From positions 1 to 64,000 of the forward strand of contig NZ_ATVX01000003.1 in NCBI RefSeq assembly GCF_000420945.1: a DNA stretch of 64,000 bases. Reading direction: 5' to 3'. The position numbers and the translations under genes were made by a program. Positions within the stretch are counted from its first letter, which is position 1; each line of letters begins with the position of its first letter. Under the pieces are notes generated by a model that saw only the letters and a list, made by a program, of their open reading frames with translations, searched no databases and had not been told where the DNA came from. The stretch is from Butyrivibrio sp. VCB2006 (GTDB lineage: Bacteria > Bacillota > Clostridia > Lachnospirales > Lachnospiraceae). Shown here one piece after another: positions 52,361 to 61,384 of this stretch.

Positions 52361-53179
52361 TTACTGGCCCTGTTCTTCCTTATTCTCAACTTCGCCATCG
52401 TCAATCTTTCTGATGGCTGCCTCCATTTCTTCTTCCTCTGACATCTCTTCTACCTTAGGCTCGAAACGCTTAAAGGTTCCGTTATACAAAAGAGCATGCA
52501 CAAATCCCGGTCCGGAAATTCCAAGAAGAATAAGAACAGGAAGTGCTTTTACATAAAAGAAATAGAAAATTACAACAGGTACAGCGCTTACAAGCACCAT
52601 AAGCACAGTCTTGGGAAGTGCCATGATTGACATAAGTGCTGCATTCCTCAAAGTGCCAAGTACTGTGTTAACGAACTTAGACAAAAGAGGGAAAATATAA
52701 AGCGAAACCATATACAGGATCAACGCAATAGCTATAACAATGTATCTGTAAATTCCTGTATTATCTTTCATGATAAGGAAATCCAAAAGAAGGATTCCGC
52801 CTGCAGCGAACTGGATAACCTGCAAAATAGCTCCCTGCTTGAAGTTTTCCTTAAAAGATTTGAAGAATGACTTAGTTACATAGCTGTCTTCATCTCTTAC
52901 GATCTTAAGGAGCACATAATGCATAGCTGTAAGTGCAGGTCCAAGTGGGATAGAGCATACAATTCCTCCGAGCCACGCAACAACTACATAAAAAACAATT
53001 CCATCCAGATTGGTTATTTCTCCGGCAGCAATCTGAACCAGATAACCTCCGATTGTGACAGCCTGCTCAATAATAAGAGGTGTTGCAAAGAGCAGTGTCA
53101 AAATGTTCAGCCACATCACGTCTGCAAGCTTTGAAAGCGCATGCATAAGTGGACTATCAATGTCAAAAATCTTTCCCAT
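52361..53179 (-). CDS. DUF624/YesL-family membrane protein
   Basis: The 272-residue polytopic protein has about six hydrophobic segments and the family front end, PLMHALSKLADVMWLNILTLLFATPLI. YesL-type proteins usually accompany carbohydrate ABC transporters and two-component systems in Firmicutes; their job is unknown. It ends with an acidic tail (EEEMEAAIRKIDDGEVENKEEQ). It lies 46 nt before the degenerate GGDEF gene and 19 nt after a GNAT gene, in one operon. Confidence 0.85.
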   Translation of the reverse strand: MGKIFDIDSPLMHALSKLADVMWLNILTLLFATPLIIEQAVTIGGYLVQIAAGEITNLDGIVFYVVVAWLGGIVCSIPLGPALTAMHYVLLKIVRDEDSYVTKSFFKSFKENFKQGAILQVIQFAAGGILLLDFLIMKDNTGIYRYIVIAIALILYMVSLYIFPLLSKFVNTVLGTLRNAALMSIMALPKTVLMVLVSAVPVVIFYFFYVKALPVLILLGISGPGFVHALLYNGTFKRFEPKVEEMSEEEEMEAAIRKIDDGEVENKEEQGQ

Positions 53180-53198
53180 AAAACAAAACCCGTTCCTT

Positions 53199-53687
53199 CT
53201 AGCGTAACCAAAGCTCCATCGGCGTGAATCTTATTCCATCCGCCACAGTCTCCGGTCCCAAATCTTTAAATCCCCGTTTATGATAAAAGCCTACAGCATA
53301 AGGTGAAGAATTAACCGTAAGCCGCTCCATCCCCTCTTCATCTTTTACATATCTGGAAACATACTTAATTAAGGCACTGCCAACTCCGTTGCCATGATAA
53401 TCAGAATCGACAAACAACAGGGAAATATGGCTTTTCTCTCGAAGAGAAATCATGCCAACACACCTATCCCCGTCCTTAGCAACAAACAGCTGATAATGCC
53501 CTGCCACAAACATCTTCCTGAGCATATCGTCATTGACGAACTTGTGGAAATTTACTATCCCTTCCTGGGAGTAATCCGGGGCATCGAACCTCGTAAAGGT
53601 TTCCCATGCAAGTTTCATTGCCCCGTCCCAATCAGAATGGTAAGCACTCCTTACCATTATTTTTGAAGTATCAACCTTTATTGACAC
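53199..53687 (-). CDS. GNAT-family acetyltransferase
   Basis: The 162-residue N-acetyltransferase is complete, with an N-terminal VRSAYHSDWDGAMKLAW, a central GDRCVGMISLREK, the acetyl-CoA loop VDSDYHGNGVGSALIKYV and the C-terminal NSSPYAVGFYHKRGFKDLG. All core strands are present. The annotated start is GTG at 53687, which overlaps the preceding hydrolase gene by 17 nt; an internal ATG at residue 11 would remove the overlap but lacks a ribosome site at the right distance. The acceptor substrate is unknown. Confidence 0.87.
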   Translation of the reverse strand: MSIKVDTSKIMVRSAYHSDWDGAMKLAWETFTRFDAPDYSQEGIVNFHKFVNDDMLRKMFVAGHYQLFVAKDGDRCVGMISLREKSHISLLFVDSDYHGNGVGSALIKYVSRYVKDEEGMERLTVNSSPYAVGFYHKRGFKDLGPETVADGIRFTPMELWLR

Positions 53688-54621
53688 TGTCTAACACTTT
53701 CTTGATCCACTGATACTGATCTTCAAATACCTGCTCTCTTCCAATCTCCTGCTGAAGCTCATGTCTCATTCCATCATAGAGTTTGAGCTCAACATTGTTG
53801 ATCTTAAGCTGGTTTGTATAAATACTGTATAACTTCTGAGGAGCTTCTCCGTAATCGCCCACCGGATCCTCTTTACCTGCAGTAATAAGGATAGGGAGAT
53901 TCTTGGGGATATCATCCATCTTGTCCACATTCTGAACTCTTCTGAGAAGCTCAGCCATTGTAGCAAATCCATTAAGTGTAAACACAAAATTATCAGCAGG
54001 ATTTGCAATGTATTTGTCTATGCTCTCCTCATTATGTGAGAGCCAGTCAAACTTGGTTCTTGGGTTAGGGATCTTCTTGAGATATCCCTTGAATGCCATA
54101 TTATTGATCATGGTTGAACGATACTTGGTTCCCATGATAACCTGCAAAAAGTTAACAAATGAGGACATTGAATTAACTGTTCCTGTTGGAACAAAGCCGG
54201 TTCCCTGAATAATAGCACCCTGAATACCTGTACCATAACGAGTAATATATTCTCTGGCAACAAATGATCCAAAGCTATGTCCTAAAATAAATACGGGAAC
54301 ACCCGGATATTCCTCCTGTACCATCTTCTTGAGCCTGTGGGCATCACGAACAAGTACAGTAGCAGGATCTTCCTTGCAGAAAAAGCCGTAAGTACCGCCC
54401 TCTGCAACAGAGCCTCCATGTCCAAGATGATCATTACCCATTACAAGAATGCCCTTTTCAGCCAGAAAACGAGCAAACTCATCATAACGATCAATAAACT
54501 CCTGCATTCCATGGATAATCTGCAAAATAGCTACAGGCTGTCCCTCAGGAATCCACTTAATCGCATGAATTGTGGATTGTCTGTCTCTTGATTTGTAAGT
54601 CAATTCCTCTTTGCGCACCAT
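53671..54621 (-). CDS. alpha/beta hydrolase, monoacylglycerol-lipase type
   Basis: The 316-residue hydrolase has HGMQEFIDRYDEFARFLAEKG (typical lysophospholipase/MGL front), GNDHLGHG, the nucleophile elbow LGHSFGSFV, the Asp in ITAGKEDPVGDYGEAP and the His in YDGMRHEL. The Ser/Asp/His triad is complete. It probably cuts monoacylglycerol or lysophospholipid esters; there is no signal peptide, so it acts inside. I start at MVRKEEL because GGGGAGG lies 9 nt before that ATG and inside the longer reading. It is the first gene of the unit hydrolase-GNAT-YesL-GGDEF. Confidence 0.88.
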   Translation of the reverse strand: MVRKEELTYKSRDRQSTIHAIKWIPEGQPVAILQIIHGMQEFIDRYDEFARFLAEKGILVMGNDHLGHGGSVAEGGTYGFFCKEDPATVLVRDAHRLKKMVQEEYPGVPVFILGHSFGSFVAREYITRYGTGIQGAIIQGTGFVPTGTVNSMSSFVNFLQVIMGTKYRSTMINNMAFKGYLKKIPNPRTKFDWLSHNEESIDKYIANPADNFVFTLNGFATMAELLRRVQNVDKMDDIPKNLPILITAGKEDPVGDYGEAPQKLYSIYTNQLKINNVELKLYDGMRHELQQEIGREQVFEDQYQWIKKVLDSVNKG

Positions 54622-54815
54622 TTTGGAGTTCCTCCCCATATAAAATTGTTTTTCGTTATATATATAATAACATGGATTTCTCCGCTACGCTTTCGAAATC
54701 CATACACACATTCGGAATCCGCACTATCGTGCTACTTCCTCATGTGTGTTTATGTCTCAAGGTCCAAGAATCTCTCATGCAATCATGAGATTCTTGGACT
54801 TTGATCCATTTATTA
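54622..54815. other. palindrome-rich spacer downstream of metG
   Basis: Several stems follow one another: GGATTTC/GAAATCC, ACACACAT/ATGTGTGT, GCAC/GTGC and the metG terminator-like hairpin (54761-54800). It contains TCCGCTACGC, recalling CG-rich pieces in the spacers near 27780 and 63340. Confidence 0.55.
54761..54800 (-). terminator. metG terminator hairpin
   Basis: GGTCCAAGAATCTC (54761-54774) pairs with GAGATTCTTGGACT (54787-54800), extended by CATG/CATG around CAAT. The U-tract on the minus strand is weak. Confidence 0.55.
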
Positions 54816-56855
54816 TCAACAAATCTCCGCTCCGCTAGGCATTGGCTTCTCAGGAGTCATAAGTGCAAGGTTGCCCTCTGCATCTTCAGCACACAGAAGC
54901 ATTCCCTCGGAAAGAACTCCTGCAAGCTTAGCAGGCTTAAGGTTAACAAGAACCATTACCTTCTTACCAACCATCTCTTCAGGTGTGTAGTACTTTCTGA
55001 TTCCAGATACGATCTGTTTAACCTGGCTACCAATCTTAACCTGAGAGCAAAGAAGCTTTTTAGACTTCTCAACTGCTTCACAAGCTATGATCTCACCAAC
55101 CTGGAACTGCATTGCTCCGAACTGGTCATACTCGATCTCTTCCTTGGCAGGAATATCGATAGGAGCCTGCTCTGACTCCTTGGTCTCAGCCTTAGGAGCT
55201 GGTGCAGGTGCAAGTCCTGCCTTTGCAAGGTTCTCAGCAGCCTTTCTCTGAGACTCTTCGAACTCAGCCTTCTGCTTCTTGGTGATCTCAGCTGCCTTCT
55301 CAAGAACATCCTTAAGATCCTTACGTGCAAAGAGCATCTCAGGTGTCTCTACTACCTTAGTGTCATTTGCAAGAACACCGAACTGTCCGAGAGAATCAAA
55401 CTCTCTTTCTGGAGAGTGAAGCTGCTCTCTGATCTTCTGAGCTGTCTCAGGCATAAATGGATCAAGAAGTGCTGCTCCAATTGAGATAGACTCTACAAGG
55501 TTATAAAGAACTGTAGAAAGTCTGTCCTTCTTGCTCTCATCCTTGCCAAGTACCCATGGCTCAGTCTCATCGATATATTTGTTACATCTCTTAAAGAGAG
55601 TGAAGATTTCTGTAAGAGCATCAGCTACTCTGAGCTCATCCATCTTTTTCTCTACCTTGTCATAGCAGCCTGTAACTACAGCCTTAAGGTCAGCATCAAC
55701 ATCCTCTGTTACGCCCTTATCAGCTACAACACCGCCAAGATACTTGTTGCTCATAGCGATTGTTCTGTTTACAAGGTTACCAAGTGTGTTTGCAAGGTCT
55801 GAGTTATAACGCTCAACCAGAAGCTCCCATGTAATAACACCATCGTTTTCAAATGGCATCTCATGAAGAACGAAATATCTAACAGGATCAACGCCAAAGA
55901 GACTTACAAGGTCATCCGCATAGATAACGTTGCCCTTTGACTTACTCATCTTCTCGCCGCCCTGAAGGAGCCATGGATGTCCAAAGATCTGCTTAGGAAG
56001 TGGCTCTCCAAGTGCCATCAGGAAGATTGGCCAGTAAATAGTATGGAATCTGATGATATCCTTACCGATAAGATGAAGGTCTGCAGGCCAGTACTTCTTG
56101 TACTCATCAGTGCTGTTGCCGTCTGCATCATAACCAATACCTGTAATATAGTTTGTAAGAGCATCAAGCCATACGTATACAACGTGCTTGTCATCAAAGT
56201 CTACAGGAATTCCCCACTTAAAAGAGGTTCTTGAAACGCACAAATCCTGAAGTCCCGGAAGAAGGAAGTTGTTCATCATCTCATTCTTTCTGGAAACAGG
56301 CTGAATAAACTCAGGATGTGTGTTGATGTGCTCGATAAGTCTGTCAGCATACTTGCTCATCTTGAAGAAATATGCTTCTTCCTCAGCAGGATGAACCGGG
56401 CCACCGCACTCAGGACACTTGCCGTCCTTGAGCTGAGACTCTGTATAGAATGCCTCACACTCTGTACAGTACATTCCCTTATATGATCCCTTGTAGATAT
56501 CACCCTGATCATAGAACTTTTTGAAAATCTTCTGAACCTGCTTAACATGGTCATCGTCTGTTGTACGGATGAATCTGTCATAGGATGTATCCATAAGGTT
56601 CCAAAGACCCTTGATAGTATCTGAAACCTGATCTACAAACTCCTTAGGAGATGCACATCCGGCCTCAATAGCTCTTGTCTCGATCTTCTGACCATGCTCA
56701 TCTGAGCCTGTCTGAAAATGTACGTCAAATCCGTCTCTTCTCTTATATCTTGCGATTGCATCTGCAAGCACGATCTCATAGCTGTTACCAATATGTGGCT
56801 TACCTGATGTATAGGCAATCGCAGTTGTAATGTAATATTTACCCTTATTCTGCAT
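54816..56855 (-). CDS. metG: methionyl-tRNA synthetase
   Basis: Charges tRNA-Met. The 679 residues contain the HIGH-like PHIGNSYE near the front, a four-cysteine zinc knuckle (CTECEAFY, CPECGGPVHP), KMSKSKGN (the KMSKS loop near residue 300), an anticodon-binding helical domain, and a C-terminal EMAP/Arc1p-type tRNA-binding domain (about 575-679, FGAMQFQVGEI to PGGAEIC-like end). I start at MQNKGKYYITTA, with AAAGGA upstream, dropping six residues. It follows map by 39 nt. Confidence 0.96.
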   Translation of the reverse strand: MQNKGKYYITTAIAYTSGKPHIGNSYEIVLADAIARYKRRDGFDVHFQTGSDEHGQKIETRAIEAGCASPKEFVDQVSDTIKGLWNLMDTSYDRFIRTTDDDHVKQVQKIFKKFYDQGDIYKGSYKGMYCTECEAFYTESQLKDGKCPECGGPVHPAEEEAYFFKMSKYADRLIEHINTHPEFIQPVSRKNEMMNNFLLPGLQDLCVSRTSFKWGIPVDFDDKHVVYVWLDALTNYITGIGYDADGNSTDEYKKYWPADLHLIGKDIIRFHTIYWPIFLMALGEPLPKQIFGHPWLLQGGEKMSKSKGNVIYADDLVSLFGVDPVRYFVLHEMPFENDGVITWELLVERYNSDLANTLGNLVNRTIAMSNKYLGGVVADKGVTEDVDADLKAVVTGCYDKVEKKMDELRVADALTEIFTLFKRCNKYIDETEPWVLGKDESKKDRLSTVLYNLVESISIGAALLDPFMPETAQKIREQLHSPEREFDSLGQFGVLANDTKVVETPEMLFARKDLKDVLEKAAEITKKQKAEFEESQRKAAENLAKAGLAPAPAPKAETKESEQAPIDIPAKEEIEYDQFGAMQFQVGEIIACEAVEKSKKLLCSQVKIGSQVKQIVSGIRKYYTPEEMVGKKVMVLVNLKPAKLAGVLSEGMLLCAEDAEGNLALMTPEKPMPSGAEIC

Positions 56856-56894
56856 TTCTATATATCCTTTCAAACATCTTAGTATCTAAATCAA

Positions 56895-57770
56895 TTACCA
56901 GCACAAAAGCTCGCACCCGGTTTCTGTTACAACAAGTTCAACTTCCCACTGGGCTGAAGGCTTCATATCTGCTGTGTAAACTGTCCAATCATTCTCATCG
57001 TCGATAAAGATCTCGTCCTTACCCATGTTTACCATAGGTTCAATGGTAAATACCATACCGGGAACCATGAGCATTCCTGTACCGGGCCTACTAACATGGC
57101 TTACATAAGGCTCCTCATGGAATGCGTTACCACATCCGTGTCCACCAATCTCTTTTACTACTGTATATCCATTATCAAGAGCATGCTGATGAACCGCATG
57201 TCCCATATCTCCGATAGGTGTCCAGGGGATAACTGCCTTTATTCCGGCTTCCATACACTCTTTTGTAACCTGGACAAGTCTCTTTTTCTCAGGGGAAACA
57301 TCTCCTATCATAAACATTCGTGATGAATCAGAGAAATATCCATTAAGAATAGTAGAACAATCTACATTTATGATGTCACCATCTTTTAAAATTACATCCT
57401 TGGAAGGAATTCCGTGACATACCTGCTCATTGATTGAAGTGCAGACACTCTTTGGGAATCCTTCATAACCTAAGTCCGCTGGGATTCCTCCCATCTTCTT
57501 GGTAACATCGTTTACGATGTCGTCTATTTCCTGTGTTGACATGCCTGCGCGGATCTTGTCGCCAACCTCGTCAAGTACAGCCATGTTAATAACCGCACTC
57601 TTCTTAATACCTTCGATATCCTTCTCAGTCTTAAAAAGACTTCTGTCAGGAATGATAAAGCCTTCATGTTCGAAATGAATGAGCTTATCATCAAAGGCTG
57701 CATGGCAACTTTTGTACTTTTTACCGCTTCCACACCAACACTGGTCGTTTCTTTCTAATCTTTTATACAT
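56895..57770 (-). CDS. map: methionine aminopeptidase type I with SEC-C zinc motif
   Basis: Removes the initiator methionine from new proteins. The 291 residues begin with a SEC-C type zinc motif (QCWCGSGKKYKSCH, about 10-23) that may dock the enzyme near the ribosome. The pita-bread catalytic domain follows, with metal ligands in NVDCSTILNGYFSDSSR (two Asp), EIGGHGCG (His), VFTIEPM (Glu) and QWEVELVVTE (Glu). All five ligands are present. Plain Map proteins are about 250 residues; the extra 40 are the zinc motif. It has a good promoter at 57806-57834 and precedes metG. Confidence 0.95.
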   Translation of the reverse strand: MYKRLERNDQCWCGSGKKYKSCHAAFDDKLIHFEHEGFIIPDRSLFKTEKDIEGIKKSAVINMAVLDEVGDKIRAGMSTQEIDDIVNDVTKKMGGIPADLGYEGFPKSVCTSINEQVCHGIPSKDVILKDGDIINVDCSTILNGYFSDSSRMFMIGDVSPEKKRLVQVTKECMEAGIKAVIPWTPIGDMGHAVHQHALDNGYTVVKEIGGHGCGNAFHEEPYVSHVSRPGTGMLMVPGMVFTIEPMVNMGKDEIFIDDENDWTVYTADMKPSAQWEVELVVTETGCELLCW

Positions 57771-57805
57771 TTCAATCCTTCTTTTATCGATAAATACTCT
57801 ATATT

Positions 57806-57834
57806 AGTATGCCTTCTGCGTTTGTAAATGTCAA
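57806..57834 (-). promoter_or_regulatory. promoter of map-metG
   Basis: On the minus strand, TTGACA (57834-57829), 17 nt, CATACT (57811-57806). The -35 is perfect, the -10 matches four of six. Confidence 0.65.
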
Positions 57835-57895
57835 CGTAATCGGACGACCATATTCGCATATATACTCTTATTGGTCTGTTTGTTTATTTGCATTA

Positions 57896-59428
57896 TCAAT
57901 ATTTACACTTGAATGCTGCGTTTTTAATTTCCGGTACCGGAGAATTCTTACGAATGAAGTTCATGAGAAGATCCGGCATCTCGTCAGAGTAGCTTCCGAT
58001 GGCCTTGCAATCACCAATGCACTGGTATCCGCCAGTTCCGGTAGCTCTATAATTACTTGTTACGAGAGAATATTTCTCATTGTCGGAAAGCTCTGTTCCA
58101 TCAAGTTTTCTTAGCTTAACAACTCTGTCACCGACAGGTCTTGTAAGATCAAACTCGTAGTCCAGGCCTGCGTAATAATCATAGTTGTAGTGCTCTATCT
58201 TGGGCTGAAGAAATACCTTGGAAACGCTAACCTCTCCGGTCTCCTTGTTATAGTCAAAATATTCTGCGCTTCTTTCAAGGGCCTGTTTAAGAACCGCCTT
58301 TGTAACCTCTTTTACCTCAACTGTATTGGCAAACTGGTAAATGCCAAGGACATCCCTTACTGTGATTTCCTTTTTAAGCCCCAGAGGATCGTTTGCAAGG
58401 CTGGTGCAGGAGAAATCCGCTCCGGTGTAATCAAGCTGAACCTGGTTAAAGATTGCAGCCACCTTGCTTCCATGAAGGGCTGCATCCAATTTCTGTTCAG
58501 GCTCGATCTCTTTTTCCAGGCATCCGATGGGCTCATCAAGCCATACCTGAATCTTGCCTGTAAGCTCATTCATAAAGCTGTGATCATCTATTATCTTCTG
58601 ACACTTTTCGTCAGGTTCTGTTGGCGTTACAAGTTCTGATTCAACGTTAAAAGAGCTGCCGTCTTTCTCCACATTAAGAAGACAGTACTTCATGGCATTT
58701 GACGGAGGCTGCACTCCATGTGTACCCTCGATTTCAACTGAAGCCACAGCAATATGCTGATGTCCGGTCAAAAGAATGTCGTATCCAAGCTCTCTTGCGA
58801 TTTTACAAGCCTGATTTTCTGCGGTCTGGGACAAAAGAGCTCCTGTCTTAAGATCCTCCTCAAAGCCGCCGTGATAAATGGCAACTGTGAGATCACACTT
58901 ATCTTTTAACTCCTCATACTGCTCAGAAAGAGCCTTAACAGGATCAGTAACCTTCAGAAGTTCAAGGTGCTCCGGCTGCTCCCATACGTTAACATAGCCT
59001 GTAACTGCAGCAGTAATTCCCACCTTTGTGCCATCAGGCATAGTGTGGATCACGTTTTTGACGATCCCAAGTTTTCCACCAAGGTCCTCAACATTGGCAG
59101 AAATAAGTGTTGCCTTCATAGCGCTTGTATAGTCGGCAATTGCATCGTAGCCAAAGTTAAAGTCATGGTTTCCAAGTGTATAGTAATCAAGCCCCATGAC
59201 GTTAAAGCCCTCTGCCATAGGATTGAAATCATACTCATCCTTATGCTCCAGATAATATGACAAAAGCGGAGTTCCCTGAAGTGAATCTCCACCATCGATT
59301 ACAAGGGTATTCTCATCCTTTTTTATCTGTGACGCCAAAAGAAAAAGCCCGGAATTCTCTGGTTTGTTTTTGGCATAATTAACCGGGAACAAATGTCCGT
59401 GGGTATCTGATGTAAAAATGATACGCAT
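57896..59428 (-). CDS. 5'-nucleotidase-like metallophosphoesterase
   Basis: Bifunctional-type nucleotidase or 2',3'-cyclic phosphodiesterase family. The 510 residues comprise a metallophosphoesterase domain (about 1-265) with SDTHGHL, DGGDSLQGTP, LGNHDFNFG, AIYHGG and LLTGHQH, the full set of metal ligands. A C-terminal 5'-nucleotidase substrate domain (about 300-500) follows with DFSCTSLANDP and VTSNYRATGTGGY. Relatives are often secreted, but this one lacks any signal peptide, so it probably works inside the cell. It is followed by a 125-nt spacer containing the map promoter. Confidence 0.9.
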   Translation of the reverse strand: MRIIFTSDTHGHLFPVNYAKNKPENSGLFLLASQIKKDENTLVIDGGDSLQGTPLLSYYLEHKDEYDFNPMAEGFNVMGLDYYTLGNHDFNFGYDAIADYTSAMKATLISANVEDLGGKLGIVKNVIHTMPDGTKVGITAAVTGYVNVWEQPEHLELLKVTDPVKALSEQYEELKDKCDLTVAIYHGGFEEDLKTGALLSQTAENQACKIARELGYDILLTGHQHIAVASVEIEGTHGVQPPSNAMKYCLLNVEKDGSSFNVESELVTPTEPDEKCQKIIDDHSFMNELTGKIQVWLDEPIGCLEKEIEPEQKLDAALHGSKVAAIFNQVQLDYTGADFSCTSLANDPLGLKKEITVRDVLGIYQFANTVEVKEVTKAVLKQALERSAEYFDYNKETGEVSVSKVFLQPKIEHYNYDYYAGLDYEFDLTRPVGDRVVKLRKLDGTELSDNEKYSLVTSNYRATGTGGYQCIGDCKAIGSYSDEMPDLLMNFIRKNSPVPEIKNAAFKCKY

Positions 59429-59454
59429 TAATAAATCTCCTTATCTTACTAGCT

Positions 59455-59485
59455 AAAAAAGGGAAGATACCTCTGATATCTTCCC
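59455..59485 (-). terminator. terminator of the PhnD-like gene
   Basis: GGGAAGATA (59461-59469) pairs with TATCTTCCC (59477-59485), followed on the minus strand by TTTTTTAG. Confidence 0.88.
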
Positions 59486-59505
59486 CCTAATATATTATAA
59501 AGTAC

Positions 59506-60630
59506 TTAGTCAAGTTTCATCATCAACTTCTGGGCTTCTCTTTCGGAATCATAATCATCACTGGTGGATTCTACGTAGCCCTTATGATTGTAGATTGCAA
59601 CTGCCTCTTTTCCGGCGTCTGTATTTCCTATATTGATAAAGGAAAGTTTTATTGCTTCCTTTAGTTCTTTTGTCATTATAGGTGAATACTTACTTGTACA
59701 AACCGTGTCATTGTAGATGCCATCGGTAACTCCGATTACATCAGTTTCATCCCAAATGCTTGCAGTCCTTCCATACGAAGAATTCCATTTTTCTTCCTGA
59801 TCAAGCCTTGCGTCAGCATAGGTAACAAGAACGTCAATCTTGCCCTCTGCAAGTTTGGAAAAAGCTGTTCCATAGTTATCGGAAACCTCAGCATTGATAA
59901 GATCTGTAATGTGTTTACCATAAGTGGACTGAAACCACAGTGAAGGATATACAAATCCGGCAGGAGAAGAAGAGTCCATGATGCTCCATTTGAGAGCATC
60001 CAATTCTTCAAAGGTAATTTCTTCACCGGCATTTACTTTCTCAGCTATGGCTCTTCCGGCATCAGAAGGGCCTGCTATAATCAGGGCTCTATAATAAGTC
60101 GCTGGATCAGTGGTTCTCTTTGTTGGCTTTTGTTCATTCCAAACCTTCGGATCGTCGCTATCTATGGAAAGTCCATCTCTTGTTGCTGTGAGAATGACAT
60201 CGCAGCCATCATCAAATAGCACGTAGGTTCCGGCAGGTAAAAATCCAACATCAATAGTTCCCGCGGATAAGCCCTCTCCAACTGACTCATAGGAGGTTCC
60301 AACCACGATTTCAACCTCTTTAACATCGTAGCCAAAACCGGCAAGTTCCTCTATAAGCAAGTCTTTTAGAGGTTCTGTGGATTTAACTATTTCTTCCGGC
60401 TCCTGGGAAGGAACAAACCCTACAGTAAGCTTACTGATTGCAGTTGGTTCAGAAGGTCCAATCTGCGTTTCTTCTATGGCGTTTTCCTGAGGCGTCTTCT
60501 GAATCAGTTCCTCCGGGCCATTATCCACCGTTATTTCCGTTGTTTTCTTTCCACATCCGATGGCCAGGATCGCTATGGAAATACAAATTATTATACTTAT
60601 TCCAATTCTTCCAATTCCATGTCTTCTCAT
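59506..60630 (-). CDS. PhnD-like phosphate/phosphite/phosphonate-binding lipoprotein
   Basis: The 374-residue lipoprotein (lipobox LAIGC) is of the PhnD type of ABC binding proteins, with LTVGFVPSQEPEEIVKSTEPL at the mature front, VVGTSYESVGEGLSAGTIDVGFLPAGTYVL (typical of PhnD), AIIAGP-like strand and TYADARLDQEEKW. The ligand could be phosphonate, phosphite or another small anion, and some relatives bind other compounds. No permease or ATPase gene is beside it. It is monocistronic, with a terminator right after it. Confidence 0.83.
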   Translation of the reverse strand: MRRHGIGRIGISIIICISIAILAIGCGKKTTEITVDNGPEELIQKTPQENAIEETQIGPSEPTAISKLTVGFVPSQEPEEIVKSTEPLKDLLIEELAGFGYDVKEVEIVVGTSYESVGEGLSAGTIDVGFLPAGTYVLFDDGCDVILTATRDGLSIDSDDPKVWNEQKPTKRTTDPATYYRALIIAGPSDAGRAIAEKVNAGEEITFEELDALKWSIMDSSSPAGFVYPSLWFQSTYGKHITDLINAEVSDNYGTAFSKLAEGKIDVLVTYADARLDQEEKWNSSYGRTASIWDETDVIGVTDGIYNDTVCTSKYSPIMTKELKEAIKLSFINIGNTDAGKEAVAIYNHKGYVESTSDDYDSEREAQKLMMKLD

Positions 60631-60655
60631 TCTCGTTCCACCCTATAACTATTAA

Positions 60656-60681
60656 GAGCTCATGTGTATCCACATGAGCTC
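60656..60681 (-). terminator. hairpin downstream of rpe
   Basis: GAGCTCATGTG (60656-60666) and CACATGAGCTC (60671-60681) form a perfect 11-bp stem with loop TATC. The following U-tract on the minus strand is poor (TTAATAG). Confidence 0.5.
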
Positions 60682-60724
60682 CCCAATCTCTTTGAAACAA
60701 GTATAAGATAACAGAAAAAGAAAT

Positions 60725-61384
60725 TCAACGATTCTGCAATATGTTTATAAACTTTTTAACGTTTGCTGAAGCATCACCATTAAAGACACCTGAGCCAGAT
60801 ACAATAACGTTTGCGCCAGCATTTAAGACATTTTCAACATTCTCTGCATAGATACCGCCGTCTACTTCTATATCTGTAGATAGGCCTCTATCGTCAAGCA
60901 TCTTCCTCACGCTCTTTACCCTGTCTATACTCTCAGGAATAAAGGACTGGCCGCCAAATCCAGGCTCTACTGTCATCACAAGAATCATGTCTACCTTATC
61001 AAGGTATGGAACAAGCTCCTCAACAGCAGTACCAGGCTTTATGGAGATACCTGCCTTGATACCACAGGTATGAATCTTGTCGATAACTGCCTGGGGATCC
61101 TCAGCTGCTTCCAAATGGAAGGTTATGATATCTGCTCCAACAGCTACAAAATCTTCTATGTATCTGATTGGATCAGTGATCATGATATGAACATCAAAGA
61201 CTTTCTGCGTTGTCTTCCTGATGCTCTTGATAACTGGCATACCATAGGAAATGGATGGCACAAAAATGCCATCCATTACATCAATATGAATATACTCAGC
61301 TCCTGCTTCATCTACTTCTCTTATCTGCTGACCAAGAATATTAAAATCTGCAGACAATATTGAGGGACTCAAGATATTCTTCAT
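60725..61384 (-). CDS. rpe: ribulose-phosphate 3-epimerase
   Basis: Interconverts ribulose-5-phosphate and xylulose-5-phosphate. The 219-residue TIM barrel has SPSILSADFNILG, EYIHIDVMDGIFVPSIS (metal His and Asp), VHIMITDPIRYI, the flexible loop MTVEPGFGGQSF and VDGGIYAENV. The ATG overlaps the stop of the transketolase C-terminal subunit by one base, so the two are translationally coupled. Both act on xylulose-5-phosphate. Confidence 0.96.
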   Translation of the reverse strand: MKNILSPSILSADFNILGQQIREVDEAGAEYIHIDVMDGIFVPSISYGMPVIKSIRKTTQKVFDVHIMITDPIRYIEDFVAVGADIITFHLEAAEDPQAVIDKIHTCGIKAGISIKPGTAVEELVPYLDKVDMILVMTVEPGFGGQSFIPESIDRVKSVRKMLDDRGLSTDIEVDGGIYAENVENVLNAGANVIVSGSGVFNGDASANVKKFINILQNR

